From Acanthosepion pharaonis (Eukaryota; Mollusca; Cephalopoda; Sepiida; Sepiidae): a stretch of DNA of 64,000 nucleotides. Location of the stretch: positions 2,063,001-2,127,000 of the forward strand of contig CAHIKZ030005577.1 of assembly GCA_903632075.3 (NCBI GenBank), written 5' to 3'. Below, piece after piece: positions 23,546 through 36,423 of this stretch (positions are counted from its first letter, which is position 1; every line of letters starts with the position of its first letter). The notes under the pieces were generated by a model, which had not been told where the DNA came from, made no database searches, and saw nothing but the letters and a program-made list of their open reading frames with translations. A program made the translations under genes and the position numbers.

Positions 23546-24395
23546 ACGTTTTGGTCTTTCCTCTTCATAATACTATTTTCAGGATAAAACTTTGTTTTTA
23601 TTAAGTTTGGGGTCATTTTCAAAAAAATAATTCATGACTTGAGACGAAAAATAGTATTTGAGTTTTTGCATTTTTTTATAATTTATAATCAACATTTCAT
23701 GTGATAGAACGTGTTCAGGAATTAATCCTTTGAATGTAATGACTGTTTTACCACTTTTTTTTTAAATGATGATCAACAAACCAAAAATAAATATAAAACA
23801 TAATAAACATAAAAATAATGACTTTAATAATAAATAAAATATTCTTTATTACGGGCCACCATACTTGGAAATGGCAACGATACTACAAAAACGACAACAC
23901 GAATGCCGGATGCGAGCAATCGATGTTTTTTTGTTTTTTTTAAAAGCGTTTTTTTATTTTAATATATATATTTTTACCAAATTTAGCAATTATTACGATT
24001 TTGTGCCTTTAAGTAAAGTTGGAGGGATTTTTATGTATCAGTATCAGCAATTCCTTTAAGAAAAACATTTTAAACTCGTTAATAATAAAATTGAAATCGT
24101 GTGTCGTAAACAACAAGTTGCAACCGGAAATGGTTGACTCACCGTCCAACAGCAATTAGCAAATTACGACCGGAAATGACTAAGCAACATTAATCCCGCA
24201 CTCGGTGATTTCTTTTGTAATCCGAGAAGTTTACCAATTATTCACTTCTATCAAGAAATTATGAGATCCTAGATATATAACAACTTTAGATTTTTGTCAT
24301 TATCCTGATAGTGTTCTAAAAGAGACGAATGGAATCATTAAATTAATTTTATAAGCCAATAAACCAAGCGAAACCGTCATATGTGAAGACAGCTA
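23546..24395. other. Non-coding junction DNA
   Basis: 23580-23620 is a family A scrap and 23640-23720 resembles the 3' flank of the zinc-finger gene (compare 5100-5190). 23840-24395 was not assigned; it includes a duplicated GACCGGAAATG block at 24121-24180. Confidence 0.4.
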
Positions 24396-26935
24396 TTGAT
24401 TAGAGACTTAGCAGGGGCAATCAGTCCATTGACGATATGTGCGAGGCGTTTCGAGAGCCAGTTTACCAGGGAGCATGGTCTCCGCGACGAGGAGTTTCGT
24501 AGCTATTTGGATGACTTTTTTCGGCTCTTGCCGACTGAAGCGGAGGGCGAAGTCTACGCGGCATTGAAGAAGGTTGGCAGAAGCAAGTCGCCCGGTCTTG
24601 ATGGTTTGCTCTATGAATTGTACTTGAGGCTGTCGCACATCCTTGTCCCGATTTCGACTGTCGTGTTCAATAACTGGTTCTACCAGGGGTCCGTCACCGA
24701 CCGGTTCGCCAGGGGTGTGGTCACGCTTTTGAAAAAAGGCAATGGTGTTGGGCGGGATTTAGATGACTATAGGCCCATAACTCTGCTAAAGACAGAGTTA
24801 AAGATTTCGACCAAGATCATGAAGGAGCGTTTGCAGTCAGTTGCCGAGTTTCTGTTGTGTCCTGAGCAGACTTACGCTGTGAAGGGCCGAACAATTCAGA
24901 GCAACCTGCATCTGATCCGGACGATCATAGAGGGTGTAAAAGACGACGGTGAGGCGGCGCTGATGAATTTAGATCAATCGAAGGCATTTGATAGGGTTGA
25001 CCATCGCTACCTTGCTGCTGTCCCGTAGGCCGCCGGATTCGAACCCGACTTCTGCCGTTGTATTAGCCTCCTGTATCGCTCCTCTAGTGCCGTGGTACAG
25101 GTGAACGGGAAGCTGTCGGGCGCTTTTGCGCTGTCTAGGTCGGTTCGTCAGGGTTGTCCACTGTCGCCCATACTTTATGCTTTGGCGTTGGAGCCTCTCC
25201 TTCGCCGGACGAGGGACAGGGTGTGCAGTCGCTTTTCCTGGAGGGGCTCGAGCCAAGGTGACAGGGGTCAAGATTAACTGCGACAAGTCGTCCGGCTTGC
25301 GGTTAGGTAAATGGAAGGGGGTCGATCTTCCAGGGCCCTTCGATTGGACGGACGGTCCTGTCCACATTCTTGGAGTGTGGTTTGGACCCGACCTCCAGCT
25401 GGAGAAAAACTGGTCTGAAGTACGAGCAAAGGTCGACGCGGCCGGTCAGACTTGGCGTCGACGGAGGCTGTCCGTGAAGGGCAGGGCGGAGGCATGTGCC
25501 ACTTACGTTTTCCCGATTGTCCTTTATTGATTGTCCGTACTTCCCCTCTGTAAAGACAATAGGAAGCCGCTCGAACGCTCGCTACCCTCCATTTTATAGA
25601 GGGGACGCAAGCATCAGGTCGACAGAGTAGTTTGTGCACAACGTCCGTGACACGGGGGTCTGGGAATGCCACACTTGTTGAACCACAAACTCGCCTCGAG
25701 GTTGGCTTTCCTATGCCGCGCATTGACAGGAGATTCGATTATAGCGGGGATTGTTAGGGACGCGTTCCCTTTCTTTACTAACAGTGCCTCCCACCATCTC
25801 GCGGATTGAGCGCCGTCGTAAACCCCGGGATCAATCAGATTTCTTTTGTGAGTGTCGATATGCCTTGACGATCATTCCTCGGCCCAGTGACCTTTCTCGG
25901 CCTAGGAAACTCTTCTATCGGGATCCAGTGGAGAAGGCCGCGAAGGAGCCACTGCGTGAGCGGCTTGGCTTGTCGGAGGAGGAGTTTCGCTACTCCCAGT
26001 CTTGGGCGCCAGCGGCAGATTACCTCAGTAACCCCGAGTTTTCGCTTACCTGGCGACTGGTTCGAAATGGGCTCTCAATGACAAGGCCTCCATATGGGGC
26101 TTGGTGGATTTGCCAGACTGTGAACAATGTGACCTTGGCTTAGAGGAAACGGCTTCGCACGCCTTCTACCATTGTCCTCGGGTCCATCCCTTATGGGACC
26201 ATGTCAACGTGTTAACGGCTCGTATCGTTCCCGAAAAGCTCGTGCTCAATGATCACGCATACGCGTATGACAATGTGTCTCCCCCGTATTCTGGGGTGAA
26301 ACGAATGGTGTTTCTATCGCTGCCTGCCACGGCCTAAATGGTGTTTTGGACGATACGACTGCAGAAAGTCTTGCGAGGCATCCGTCTTTCTCATCAGGAT
26401 CTGATCCGTTTCTTTGAGCATCAGCTCAAGATGAAGATTAGAACTGATAGAAAACGCTTGGTTTCGACAGACTTTAGCGAAAGGTGGGTGACTGGGGCGA
26501 GCTTGGTTCGTGTGAACGGGGCTAACCTTGATTTTCTTTTATTAGGTCTACCTAATTCACAACATGGTGGTTTCCTGTTGAGCCCTCCCCTGCTTAGGCT
26601 AGACAAGCTTTGTGTATCTAGTTTATGTAAGTGTTGTTCCCTGCCTGTTCCCGGTTACATCTTTGGTTATGATCCAAGTTGAGATTCCCAACCTCCCCAG
26701 TTTGTTTTTGGCCTCGTTTTGATTTCGACTGGGTCAGCTTTATTTATTCCCCATGTCTTTATATATCTTCTCCTTTCCCTCCCTCTTTAGCGAGAAGGCC
26801 TCTTGATTCTGTCGTAGGGCAGAATACAGCGCCCCCCCACTTTTTTGAGGGTTGGTTCTATTTATTTTGCTTTGTTTTGATATTCAGTTTGTTTTGGGGT
26901 TCATTCTCTCTCTCTCTCTCATTGTAAATAATCCA
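24396..26935 (+). pseudogene. Tx1-type (L1-clade) LINE ORF2, 5'-truncated, with internal deletion
   Basis: The protein order fits Tx1/L1-clade ORF2 from just before the RT domain to the C-terminus. Recognisable are SRSPGL-like KSPGLDGL (about 24590), YRPITLLKTELKI (24765), MNLDQSKAFDRVDHRYL (24962) and QGCPLSPILYALALEPLL (25150). A thumb/connection follows (GVWFGPDLQLEKNWSEV, 25370), then a C-terminal zinc knuckle C-x2-C...H-x4-C (CEQC...HAFYHC, 26115-26175). An in-frame TAG sits at 25026. After LEPLLRR the sequence jumps to the post-palm region, so the YADD catalytic block is deleted. At least three more frameshifts follow. GC content is much higher than in the surroundings. The 3' end is near the (TC)n and AATCCATAAAA at 26900-26940. 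Confidence 0.85.
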
Positions 26936-28455
26936 TAAAATTTTATGTTTGTATTTTTCGAGCTCTATTATAAGGTGTCCATCCATCTTGAGAAGAATCA
27001 TTCTGTCATCTCCTCTGAGATAAGTGATGTGCCTATGTCGGAATGCACATATAATGACATTCCAAAAACAGAAAACAAATATCTGAAATAACTTTTGACA
27101 GTTGCAGATGCCATTTTTTTATCGCACTTCTGTGTAATGAATGCTATTTTTAGTGTTTCACACTTTTTGCAATTAAAGGGGGACAACTCTCTAACTTTCA
27201 ATAGCTCATGTTACAGAAATTTTGGATTCCCAAGTTTTCATTACTGCGATTGTTTTCGGCGAATTTTTTACGTGATTTTTTTTTTTGCGACGAATTTATT
27301 GTACGATGATAGTTTTTATAACTTGGAAAGAAATTTGGGATTGATCGCACTTAATTGCGAAATCCAACAAAAGTCACACATGAAATAAAAATAATTGTTT
27401 GTACGGAAAATAAGGACCTACGCACATCAAATTGTCTTTAAATTAACTGGCAGCAGAATAATTATCGTTGAACTTTTAAATATTAATGCAATACTTAAAT
27501 GTAGCGATCAATTTTGAGTTAATCTGTAATTTATTGTTATCTATCGTATACGGCAGCAGTACGTCGCGCAAAAAAGAAATCTCCGCTAACAGAGGACCAG
27601 ATGGCAATCAAAAGAGCCAATGCTGCAGCGAGGAAAAGAAAGTCCCATACAAATGAAAACCTAGATCAAACGGCAGCCAGGTGAGCTTCCAATGCTGAGA
27701 AGATGACTTAGGGATCCCCAAACTCCTGAACAAGCCAAAGGCCCAATGAAGAGCATTTCACAGGCGCTAGCTTAAATGCCGCCGATAGGGTGGCTTTTAA
27801 GCTAGTCAGTCATATTTTTAAAACCTGTCCTAAACATTTGCATGCTACATTTTCTTCTTTTGGTCAAATTTATATATTAGTAGATATTTTATGTAATCCG
27901 ATTTGTGTCTTAATTTTCGCCAGAGATTTTTCCTTCTCTTGTTAGCTGAGCAGATTTCTGATTATTATTTGCAAATATATCAAATCTAAGCAACCTTGCG
28001 TCTGTAACAAGAAATAATGGTTGTTGCGTCTCAAGGTTTTATCTTTGTGACAATTATTATTATATATTTTTACGTAAAACCTCCCAAAAGTATTTCAATA
28101 TATCTATATAATATTATATATCTATAAAAATAATTTTTGCAGTAAAAGCTTGTCGGAGTTAGCTCCTCTTTAATTCCCAAATTTTCACTAGGGGTCATTC
28201 TTCCTATACTATAAATACTGGGCGATTTCTCGCCTTTTCTCTTTTTCATTTCATCATTTCAGCGACTACGATGTAAGCTCTCTTAGAAAATCCGCGTCTT
28301 CCCACTTGAACATTATAACACATACACGTACACCACGAACATTATGCACACATACACGTACGTACGAACATTCATCAAAATATGAACATTTACCAAAGAA
28401 CAGACACCAATGTTCACACACACTCAAATATTATTGTCTATGTCCATTGTAAAAT

Positions 28456-28459
<4 letters not shown>
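26936..28459. other. Non-coding; one short basic-rich coding-like patch
   Basis: 27555-27690 (plus) reads as a basic, coding-like stretch (SPLTEDQMAIKRANAAARKR) ending in a stop. It might be an exon scrap or part of a transposon protein, but I cannot assign it. 27769-27803 can form a small hairpin (AGCTTAAA...TTTAAGCT). The rest is AT-rich with no gene. Confidence 0.4.
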
Positions 28460-28487
<28 letters not shown>

Positions 28488-29155
28488 TAGGCAGCATATG
28501 ATTTACATACAAAGAAATAATCACACATAGAATTAATCAGAAGTATCAATGCGATTATTGACGACATCCGTCGCTAGAAAATATAATATATGCATTAAAA
28601 TCCTGTTCATCAATAGTGCGATTTTGATCCTTGAAGAAAAAACTTGTTGTCTGAAATTTTTCAGTTTATTCGATGTTAAAATGCTAGTACTTACGGACGG
28701 TCTTCCATCCATCATCAGGCATGTTTTTTAATATAAAATCAAAACTTGAGACGATATACTTGTATGTCGACCGAAAGATTTTTTTTGAATATCTGCTATT
28801 ATTGACGGTTTAAGATATCGGAACGTGCTGTCGTTAACTGGGACTAAGTTTTTCAAAATTTTTAAGTGAGAATTTTATTTAAATATTTCTTGTGATGTGT
28901 TAAATCCACGTATTCTATTTTTACAAGTGTATTCAGTTTTTTATGTCATGAACTAAGTATATAGTTCAATAATATAGTGTAATGTCATAATATTAATTTT
29001 TTTATAGGAATTTTTATGTACTACGGATCGATAGTTTTTTTAATAAACATAAAACATTAGGCAGCATATGATTTACATACAAAGAAATAATCACACATAG
29101 AATTAATCAGAAGTATCAATGCGATTATTTCTTTGTATATATATATATATATATT
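28460..29155. repeat. 74-bp identical direct repeats (28486-28559 and 29056-29129) beside (TA)n tracts
   Basis: The repeats run from ATTAGGCAGCATATG to GCGATTATT and are identical over 74 bp. They are separated by 496 bp of unassigned sequence. (TA)n occurs at 28460-28487, next to the first copy, and at 29135-29155, after the second. This looks like a recent partial tandem duplication or slippage of a 570-bp unit. Confidence 0.85.
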
Positions 29156-30756
29156 TGCCGGTCTTGTTTGTCTTATCTTCAGTAGGACTTAACTTGAGTC
29201 CGGCAATTTTCTTGTAGTTGGACCCGTTAATATTCTACCAAGAGTTACACACGTGTTTCTAATACAACACGTAAACTAAACACACAAGTTCCTCAACAAG
29301 ATTTTTGCAATATCGAAGTCTGTTGAATGCAAAACTTGAAAGTTGGCCCTGAAACAACAAAAATAATTCAGAAAAGTACTTTTCATTGTAATTCGGTGCT
29401 AGCATATTTTTATAAAATTAGGTTCCTCCAATAATTCGCTAAAAAACAGTATAGCATGATGATAAAACACCCCAAACTTAATAAAAACAAAGTTTTAACC
29501 TCAAAATGTTTATGTTATTATTAAGTGGAAAGAACAAAGTATTTTTACTTATTTTTAAAAAGTTTTTCCTCATTTCTAACACATTCTAAATTTGACTAAA
29601 AGATCTTGTTTTTTTTTGCCAACTTTTTAAGATTTATGTTAATGGGCATTTTTGGTGCAGCAGTTTACAGTGTAATGCACATTAATTTGGAAATTCTTGC
29701 AAAAATCAAGTCTAATTTTAACGAAACTTTTAGGACTTATTCAAAAATGAATTAATTTATTTTTGAATTTTTTATTTTTAAAAAATCTTGGTAAATATAT
29801 ATATATATATACATTTTTCATCTGTTACCTCCATTCAATAACTTAATTTTATGAAATTTTCTAAAATTTCAAACACTTCACAAATTGTTTTATATTACTT
29901 ATAAGCAGCAATCCTTGGAGAAAGTAAATCATCATTTTTTTTTCACAACTACTGCCACCTTTTTAAAAATCTGCTCCAAATCGTAAAATAAAAACTGCAA
30001 TAAAACTAATTAGATAGGCCTTTATTTGCTTTTATGAATAATATACATTAAGGACATTATTGTATGAAGCAAAAAATTTTTCGAATAATAATTAATTTTT
30101 ACAAGAATTGTTTGCATTTTTCTTTAATTTTTCAAGAATTGTTTTCACTTTTATTTAAGTTTAAAAAATGTTTTAAAATTCTTCCAGAGTACAAGGTAGG
30201 TTATTGAGTTATTAATTGAAGACTATATTTACTAAGCGAAAACTAAAATCTTAATACAAATCATACTCCCAAAACTTTTTAATTAAAGATACTTTTATTG
30301 TGTGTCAAAATTTTATATTTTTTTTAGTATGGTGTGTTGTAAGTGATATTATGGTTAAAAGGCCACGTGTTTCAAGGCTTGTCTCCCTTAGAGAAAAACC
30401 CTTGACATAAAGGTTTTCATTTCACTTCCATGTTTCATCGTCCCTACGTTTCAACAGGCTTCTTTTTAGATCTTGAAGGGATGATTTCTAAAAATGTTTT
30501 CCTATTTCACTAAATATTTTAAATTTTGCTATGTACTCACCTTACTTTATATAGTGTATATACTTTTCATAGTGTGTGTTATGCATAACTTGTTTTATTT
30601 ATTAGTATTTTTTTTTTTTACCTAGTTAAGAAAAATAATTTAATTTGTTTTTAGTTTAAGTTTCTTTTCTTTTTTGCAGGTTAAATAAAATAAATTTAAC
30701 AATTCATGAACATCAAAGTACAGCAATTAATAATAAAGAATATAAATATATTATCT
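29156..30756. other. Intron-like DNA with family A forward copy
   Basis: 29420-29780 is a forward copy of family A and its continuation to about 30420 matches 20020-20520 and 58780-59290. No gene is present. A pyrimidine-rich TTTCTTTTCTTTTTTGCAG with a following exon-like start is visible on the plus strand at 30660-30680, but nothing coding follows. Confidence 0.5.
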
Positions 30757-33570
30757 CAGTACAGAATTCACAGTGGAAACATTTCTCTCCAGTGTGTGTT
30801 AACATATATGTTTTGAGAAATGAATGTAAGGAAAAACATTACCTAGGTGAATGAAAAGTTTGTTATGAAAACAGATAAGTTCCCTAACTCATGTAAACAA
30901 ATTCATTCGTATTCAATATTCTTCATCTAAAAGAAATAATACCTCACTTCAAAAGCCCATATAGCTATTGTATTAAGATGAAGGTTTTCTTGGGGCTTGA
31001 GGTTTAGTAGATGAATGCGGCTGTGAGAAAAATGTGGTGGTAAAATTCAGAATTGTTGATTTTGATTGGTTAGGAAGAAATCACAGCATAGAATTTGTCT
31101 ATAAATCTTTTTGTGGTGGAGACAGAAGCCATTCCTAGTCTGGTGTAATAAAAAAAAAAAAATCTGCTTCCATTTTCTGAAGTACAATTCTCAAATATTA
31201 CGCATCGCCAGTGATGATGTTTTTAGTTCTAGATGTTTCATGTCTTAGAAGATCGTAAACCTTCTCTATGATGACCCAATCAATATTAGTTATTAGGTGT
31301 TTCAGATCTCACAAGATCACACCGCTTGTCCATGGCAACCAAGTTGATATTGATCATTAGGGGATTTGATCAGATAGTGACTTGTGCATCAACCATTGAT
31401 TGCTTGAACAGACTTGACTTCACTTGTCTAGAGAATAAGCTTTTTCCACACGGCGAACACACTTGTTCTTTATCTTCAATTCTCTTAGACAAATATTCTT
31501 GACTGGTGTTTTATGACTGTTTTCCTTGTCAGAGCAACAACAAGTTATCTTCAGGCAGGTTTCCTTTTCGTCGCAAGACAAGACGACTATCGTCTCCACA
31601 CTGCGGCGCCCTTTCTCTCTACTAGATTCCTCTAATCTAGTCGAAAACAAGCGGGAAAATCACATACGACCAATCGTTAGACACGATTTCGCCACGTGAC
31701 ACAGCAGCAGCAGTTCTTACACTGCACACAGGGGGGAAAAGGAGAGGAGGAAGGAAAGTAAGAGAGATAGAAAGATAGATACAGAAATTAAATTTCTGAC
31801 AAGATGTTTCATATCTTAGATCATAAACCTTCTCTATGATGACCCAATCAATATTAGTTATTAGGTGTTTCAGATCTCACAAGATCACACCACTTGTCCA
31901 TGGCAACCAAGTTGATATTGATCATTAGGGGATTTGATCAGATAGTGACTTGTGCACCAACCATCAGCTACAACTCTTCTCATAATGGAATGCTATCCTA
32001 ACAAATTGCAACAAAAGACCTTAACCTGCAGATTTTATAGTAAAAATATCACTACAGAAAGTCTTGCCATATGCAGTGTGAAATTCCTAATTCTAGAAAA
32101 TATTCTGCTTCACAGATAACACAGGAATGGATTCTCTCATATTAGTGCTAATATGTATCACTTGTGATGTGATTTTAGTGAAAAAGTGACTTTGCAAATT
32201 TCACAGTGAAAAGGTTACTTGCTAGTATGTATTAATGTGTAACATTTGAGATGTATATTTTGGATAAACTTAAATCCACAGATTTCACAGTGGAAACATT
32301 TCTCTCCAGTGTGTGTGTTAACATATATGTTTTAAGAAATGAATTTAAGGAAAAACATTACCTAGATGAATGAAAAGTTTGTTATGAAAACCGATAAGTT
32401 CCCTAACTCATGTAAACAAATTCATTTGTATTCAATATTCTTCATTTAAAAGAAATAATACCTCACTTCAAAAGTGGAAAGGTTACTTGCCAGTATATGT
32501 TAACATGTGATGTTTGAGTTGGATACGTTGGGTAAACCTAAATCCATAGATTTCACGGTTGAAACGTTTCTCTCCGATGTGTGTTTAGATGTGAATTTTG
32601 AGAGTTGAAATTAGGGAAAATTTAGATCCACAAATTTCACAATCCAGTGTGTATTATCATGTCTTCTTTCAGAGATGAATTTCCAGGTAATTTAAACCAC
32701 AGATTTTATAGTAGAAACTTTTCTCCCCAGTATGTTTTAAAATGCTTTTTGAGATTGCAATTTCAGGCAAATATAGCTCCATACATATCAGAATGGAAAT
32801 GTCTTTCTCTAGTGTGAGTTAATATATAAGTTTTGAGATGCCAACTCTATTCAAACCAGCATCTTCATCTTGGTTTCTATACTTGCAATGTTTTAGCCAT
32901 TGTACCATCTACCCTTTTCCAGCTATCTGTTGTACTTGGTAACATAGACTGTTGTCATTTGACTTTTCATGTTTAGCAGATATCTTGCATCACTTAACCC
33001 TTGTACATAGAAAAATGGAACATGGACAAGTTAAACCCTACACCTTAAATGGAATTCATTTGAATTTATAACATTTTTTCCAGTTTTTTTTTTTTTAAAA
33101 GAACTGAATAAAAAAAAAATATCACAGCATACGTTTAACTGCATTATACACCTTGTCCATGGCAACCCTGTTAATACTGATCAAATATCGACTCGAGTGC
33201 CAGCCATCAGCTACAACTCTTCTCATGATGGAATGCTATTCTAGTATATTGCAACAAAAGAACCCCTTAAGCCACAGATTTTGCAATAGAATACTTCTAG
33301 AAAATATAATGCTTTAAAAAAGGAATTTATTCTCTCATATTGGTGTTAACATGTGTCATTTGAGATGTGATTTTAGGGAAAAAATAACTGTGCAAATTTC
33401 ACAGTGGCAAGTCACTTGCCAGTATGTGTTAACATGTGAATTTTGATATGGATATTTTGGGTAAACTTAAATCCACAGATTTCACATCAGAAATATTTCT
33501 CTCCAGTATGTGTTAACATGTGACTTTTGAGATGGATATTTTGGGTAAACTTAAATCCATTAAATTTAAT
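30757..33570 (-). pseudogene. Repeatedly duplicated field of decayed zinc-finger fragments
   Basis: The minus strand holds isolated finger signatures (CAGATTTCACAGTGGAAAC type) at about 30757-30850, 32180-32300, 32490-32690 and 33380-33560, all disrupted. Paralogous direct repeats include 30766-30953 with 32284-32471 (about 96% by eye), 31225-31394 with 31803-31970, and 31965-32290 with 33205-33500. No finger array remains open. Confidence 0.7.
31395..31800 (-). promoter_or_regulatory. Promoter-like GC-richer island between two direct repeats
   Basis: The island contains CACGTG (31693-31698), CCAAT read on the plus strand (31670-31674) and an E2F-like GCGGGAAAA (31651-31659), all within 50 bp. 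A minus-strand open stretch without ATG lies at 31420-31650. No product is recognisable. It could be a promoter with 5' UTR of a lost zinc-finger unit, or the body of an unknown transposon. Confidence 0.3.
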
Positions 33571-33758
33571 CCATTAGCTTGATGTTAAAACTAAAAAGCT
33601 TCAAGAAAAAATTTTCGTTTTTAAAAATTCATTTTAAACCTTAGGTGCTGTGAATACAAATACCTCAGTTCTATTATCATTTCCAGTCTTTTTTAGGATT
33701 GGATTTAATGTCATTTGTTTGAATTGTCCATAAAGCTCATTCTCTTTGAATTGATTCA

Positions 33759-34148
33759 ATGAATGGATATTATTCTTATGCTTCAAATGATGCTTTTGCT
33801 GATATTTTCTTATTGCTGCCTTCCATTATGGATGCCTTGCCTTTGTGCATATGTGTTACAAATGCTTTTCATGTTGCCAAAGCATATGTTAATGATTTGG
33901 TCATCTACATGATTGAACACATTGTAACCCTAGCAGATCACTTTCTTCTTTTGTTGGGAAGAGTCTTTTTATTGCCCCCATCTTGTAAAAGGACGGTTAT
34001 CAGGATTGTGCCTAATAGCAATAATTTTCTGAGTATACAAGGTTTAATTTCAGCTCAGATTTTGTTTCAAATGCTTATTCTGAAGCCTTCATGGATTATA
34101 CAAACATTCTTGAAGTGTGTCTCACTTTTTAACAGTAGCTATTTTTAA
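33759..34148 (+). pseudogene. Possible gypsy-type reverse transcriptase trace
   Basis: The frame contains AYVNDLVIYMIEHIVTLADHF, which resembles the AYVDD-LVIYS...HL catalytic neighbourhood of Ty3/gypsy RT, with Asp changed to Asn at the first catalytic position. Flanking RT motifs were not recognised, so this is a tentative call. Confidence 0.3.
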
Positions 34149-35433
34149 AACTCTGGATGTCTGGTTCATGCAATAATTAGGCACTCTTCAATTTCTTGAG
34201 CAGCCTTAAGTTGGCATATTTTGCATGAAATCGGCATCTTGCAAATAATATGTCAATGTTTCCAACACATGCCTTCTTGTAGATAGGATTGTGCAACTCT
34301 GAAATCTATTTGCAGTTCCAGTTGTTCCCTGTACTTCTACCAAGTTGTTGCTGGATTCTGTTTGTCTGCTTCACTGTCAAACGTTCATAAACTGAAATAA
34401 TTCAGACTTTCTTCTCCCACTAATGGTAGAATATAATCCTCTTCCTTCTCTACTGGTCTATCCTTTTACAGAGAAGTACAATTTGCATCACTGTTGGAAG
34501 AATTTGAATGATTCCACCATATTTGACATCGTTCAAAACATAGCAGGTTCAATGGTAACATTTGACATCTTGTTTTGTTAAACTCTTGAAAATAAGCAGT
34601 AATGTTGTTGTGAACACAGTTACAAGTGTACAAAATGAGGGTCCACTTCTAATAAAGGAACTACAACAAAAAGAAAAGTTTTTACTTAGTTATAGACCAG
34701 AAAGCAGATCAATACATTTTACTGGTTAAATGTTCATTGTTAAATATGGAAGAGTGCCTAAATTGTCTACCATGGTGGAAACAAAGCAGAGCTGTTATTG
34801 GTTCATGTATTGACCTATCGAAAAACTCGTTACATGCTGCTTATAGCAATGCTGATAATGAGACCCCTGAATTGGCCATTTCTGTTATCTTTTGAAGAGG
34901 AGCCATTATAAAACTCCCCTCGCCGTCCACCCAGAAGATAGCATGATAATAATAAATATAATCATTCTTTTTCTTCCAAGAAACTCTTCAATCTGCTTTC
35001 GTTTTATGTTTCCTAGAAGTGTGATATTCTCTTCATTCATTCATTTGGTGTTCGGTGGATTTGTTGGTTAATTTTGTTTCTCTTTAACTTTCTTCCCTGG
35101 TATTTAGTATTTCACTTCTGGGTTTCAATGAACGGTTTTAAACTATCAACAGATACATGGATTTGCACGTCATCATTCATTTCTATAACATTTTCGCATC
35201 CATTCAAGAATTTCAAAAGCATCTGTATATGGCTTATGGATTCTGTCTATTCGAATCCAAAATTTGCTGCAAGTTTGAACAGGGATTATACTGGATTATT
35301 TCGAATTTGGTATATTTATTAGTTAAATTACCTAAGTTGAACTTTGACATTTTTTCGTATAGCTCTCTTCTGGTGAACAGTTGGATTTTCTTTGTAATGC
35401 ATACACATCTTGTTTGAATTGAATTTCCTTTAT
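34149..35433. other. Unassigned, moderately AT-rich DNA
   Basis: Short open stretches on both strands show no family signature. Nothing supports a gene. Confidence 0.4.
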
Positions 35434-36423
35434 TTAAATACAAATATCACAGTGGAATTCCTTTTTTTTTGAGAAATGACATGTATTTTGAGATATCCAT
35501 TCTGATAAATCACACCCGGATTTCATAATCAGTGTCTGGAGTGTATTTATACAGATGTTTTTCTCTTCTTCATTTGGTGAACACTTGACATTTGTAGGTT
35601 TCTTGTTTCCAACTTTTTCCTGGTATTTAGTTTTGTTTTTCAATTCAAGGAATGCATTCAAACTATCAATGGATTACACTATTTGAACTACTGTCATCAT
35701 TTTTTCAAATAATGTTTTTGCATCCATTCAGATGAATTTCAGAAAATTTGATCCAGATTTAACAGTGGATTTTGTCTCTACATTTGAATCAAATTTGTTT
35801 TCAAGGAAAATTTCATTCCACAGTTTACTGGATTATTTATTCTGTTAGGTTTGTTTTGAGACTTTAATTTATTAAAGTTATTTTTAAATATTGAAAGCTC
35901 TGTTTTGAGATTGAATTCTGGCAACACGTGGAAAACAAATTTGTTTAAAACTGGAATGGTTTCTCTCCAGTCATACATTTGTTTTTGAGAGTTGAATTTT
36001 TGAAAATTTAAATCCACAAATTTCACAGTGGAATGGTTTATCTCCAGTGTGTGTTGACATGTGTTTGAGATTCCATTTTTTTTCAAACAACAGATTTCAC
36101 AGTGAAATGGTTTCTCTTCAGTGTGTTTTAACAATGTTTTGAGAGTTGAATTCTTAGAACATTTGAATCCACAAATTTTGGTTTAATCTTGTTCAAACAT
36201 GTGTTTTTGGTATTGAAACGTTAAATTGGTTTCTCAATGAATGGTTTTAATCCATGTGTGTTTTGAGAAAAGACATTGGTATTGCTGGACATGTGTTTTG
36301 AGAGATGAACTTGGGAAGAATTATTGAACTTACTATCCACAAATTTGTTTCACTAGTATTCTCTCCAGTGTTTGTATACATGTGTTCAGATGAGCATTTC
36401 AAGAAAAGTTGAATCCACAGATT
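35434..36423 (-). pseudogene. Decayed 3' fingers of the 18-finger gene
   Basis: Finger pieces continue downstream of the stop: KPFHCEICCLKKNGISNT near 36090, NHSTVKFVDLNFQK in a shifted frame near 36010, and CGMKFSLKTNL near 35800. They are separated by frameshifts and stops. They show that the array was formerly at least several fingers longer. Confidence 0.7.

Noticed and set aside
28486..29129. The 74-bp direct repeats as a CRISPR-like or LTR pair
   Set aside because: There are only two copies, no spacer series, no TG...CA ends and no retroelement genes, and this is animal DNA.
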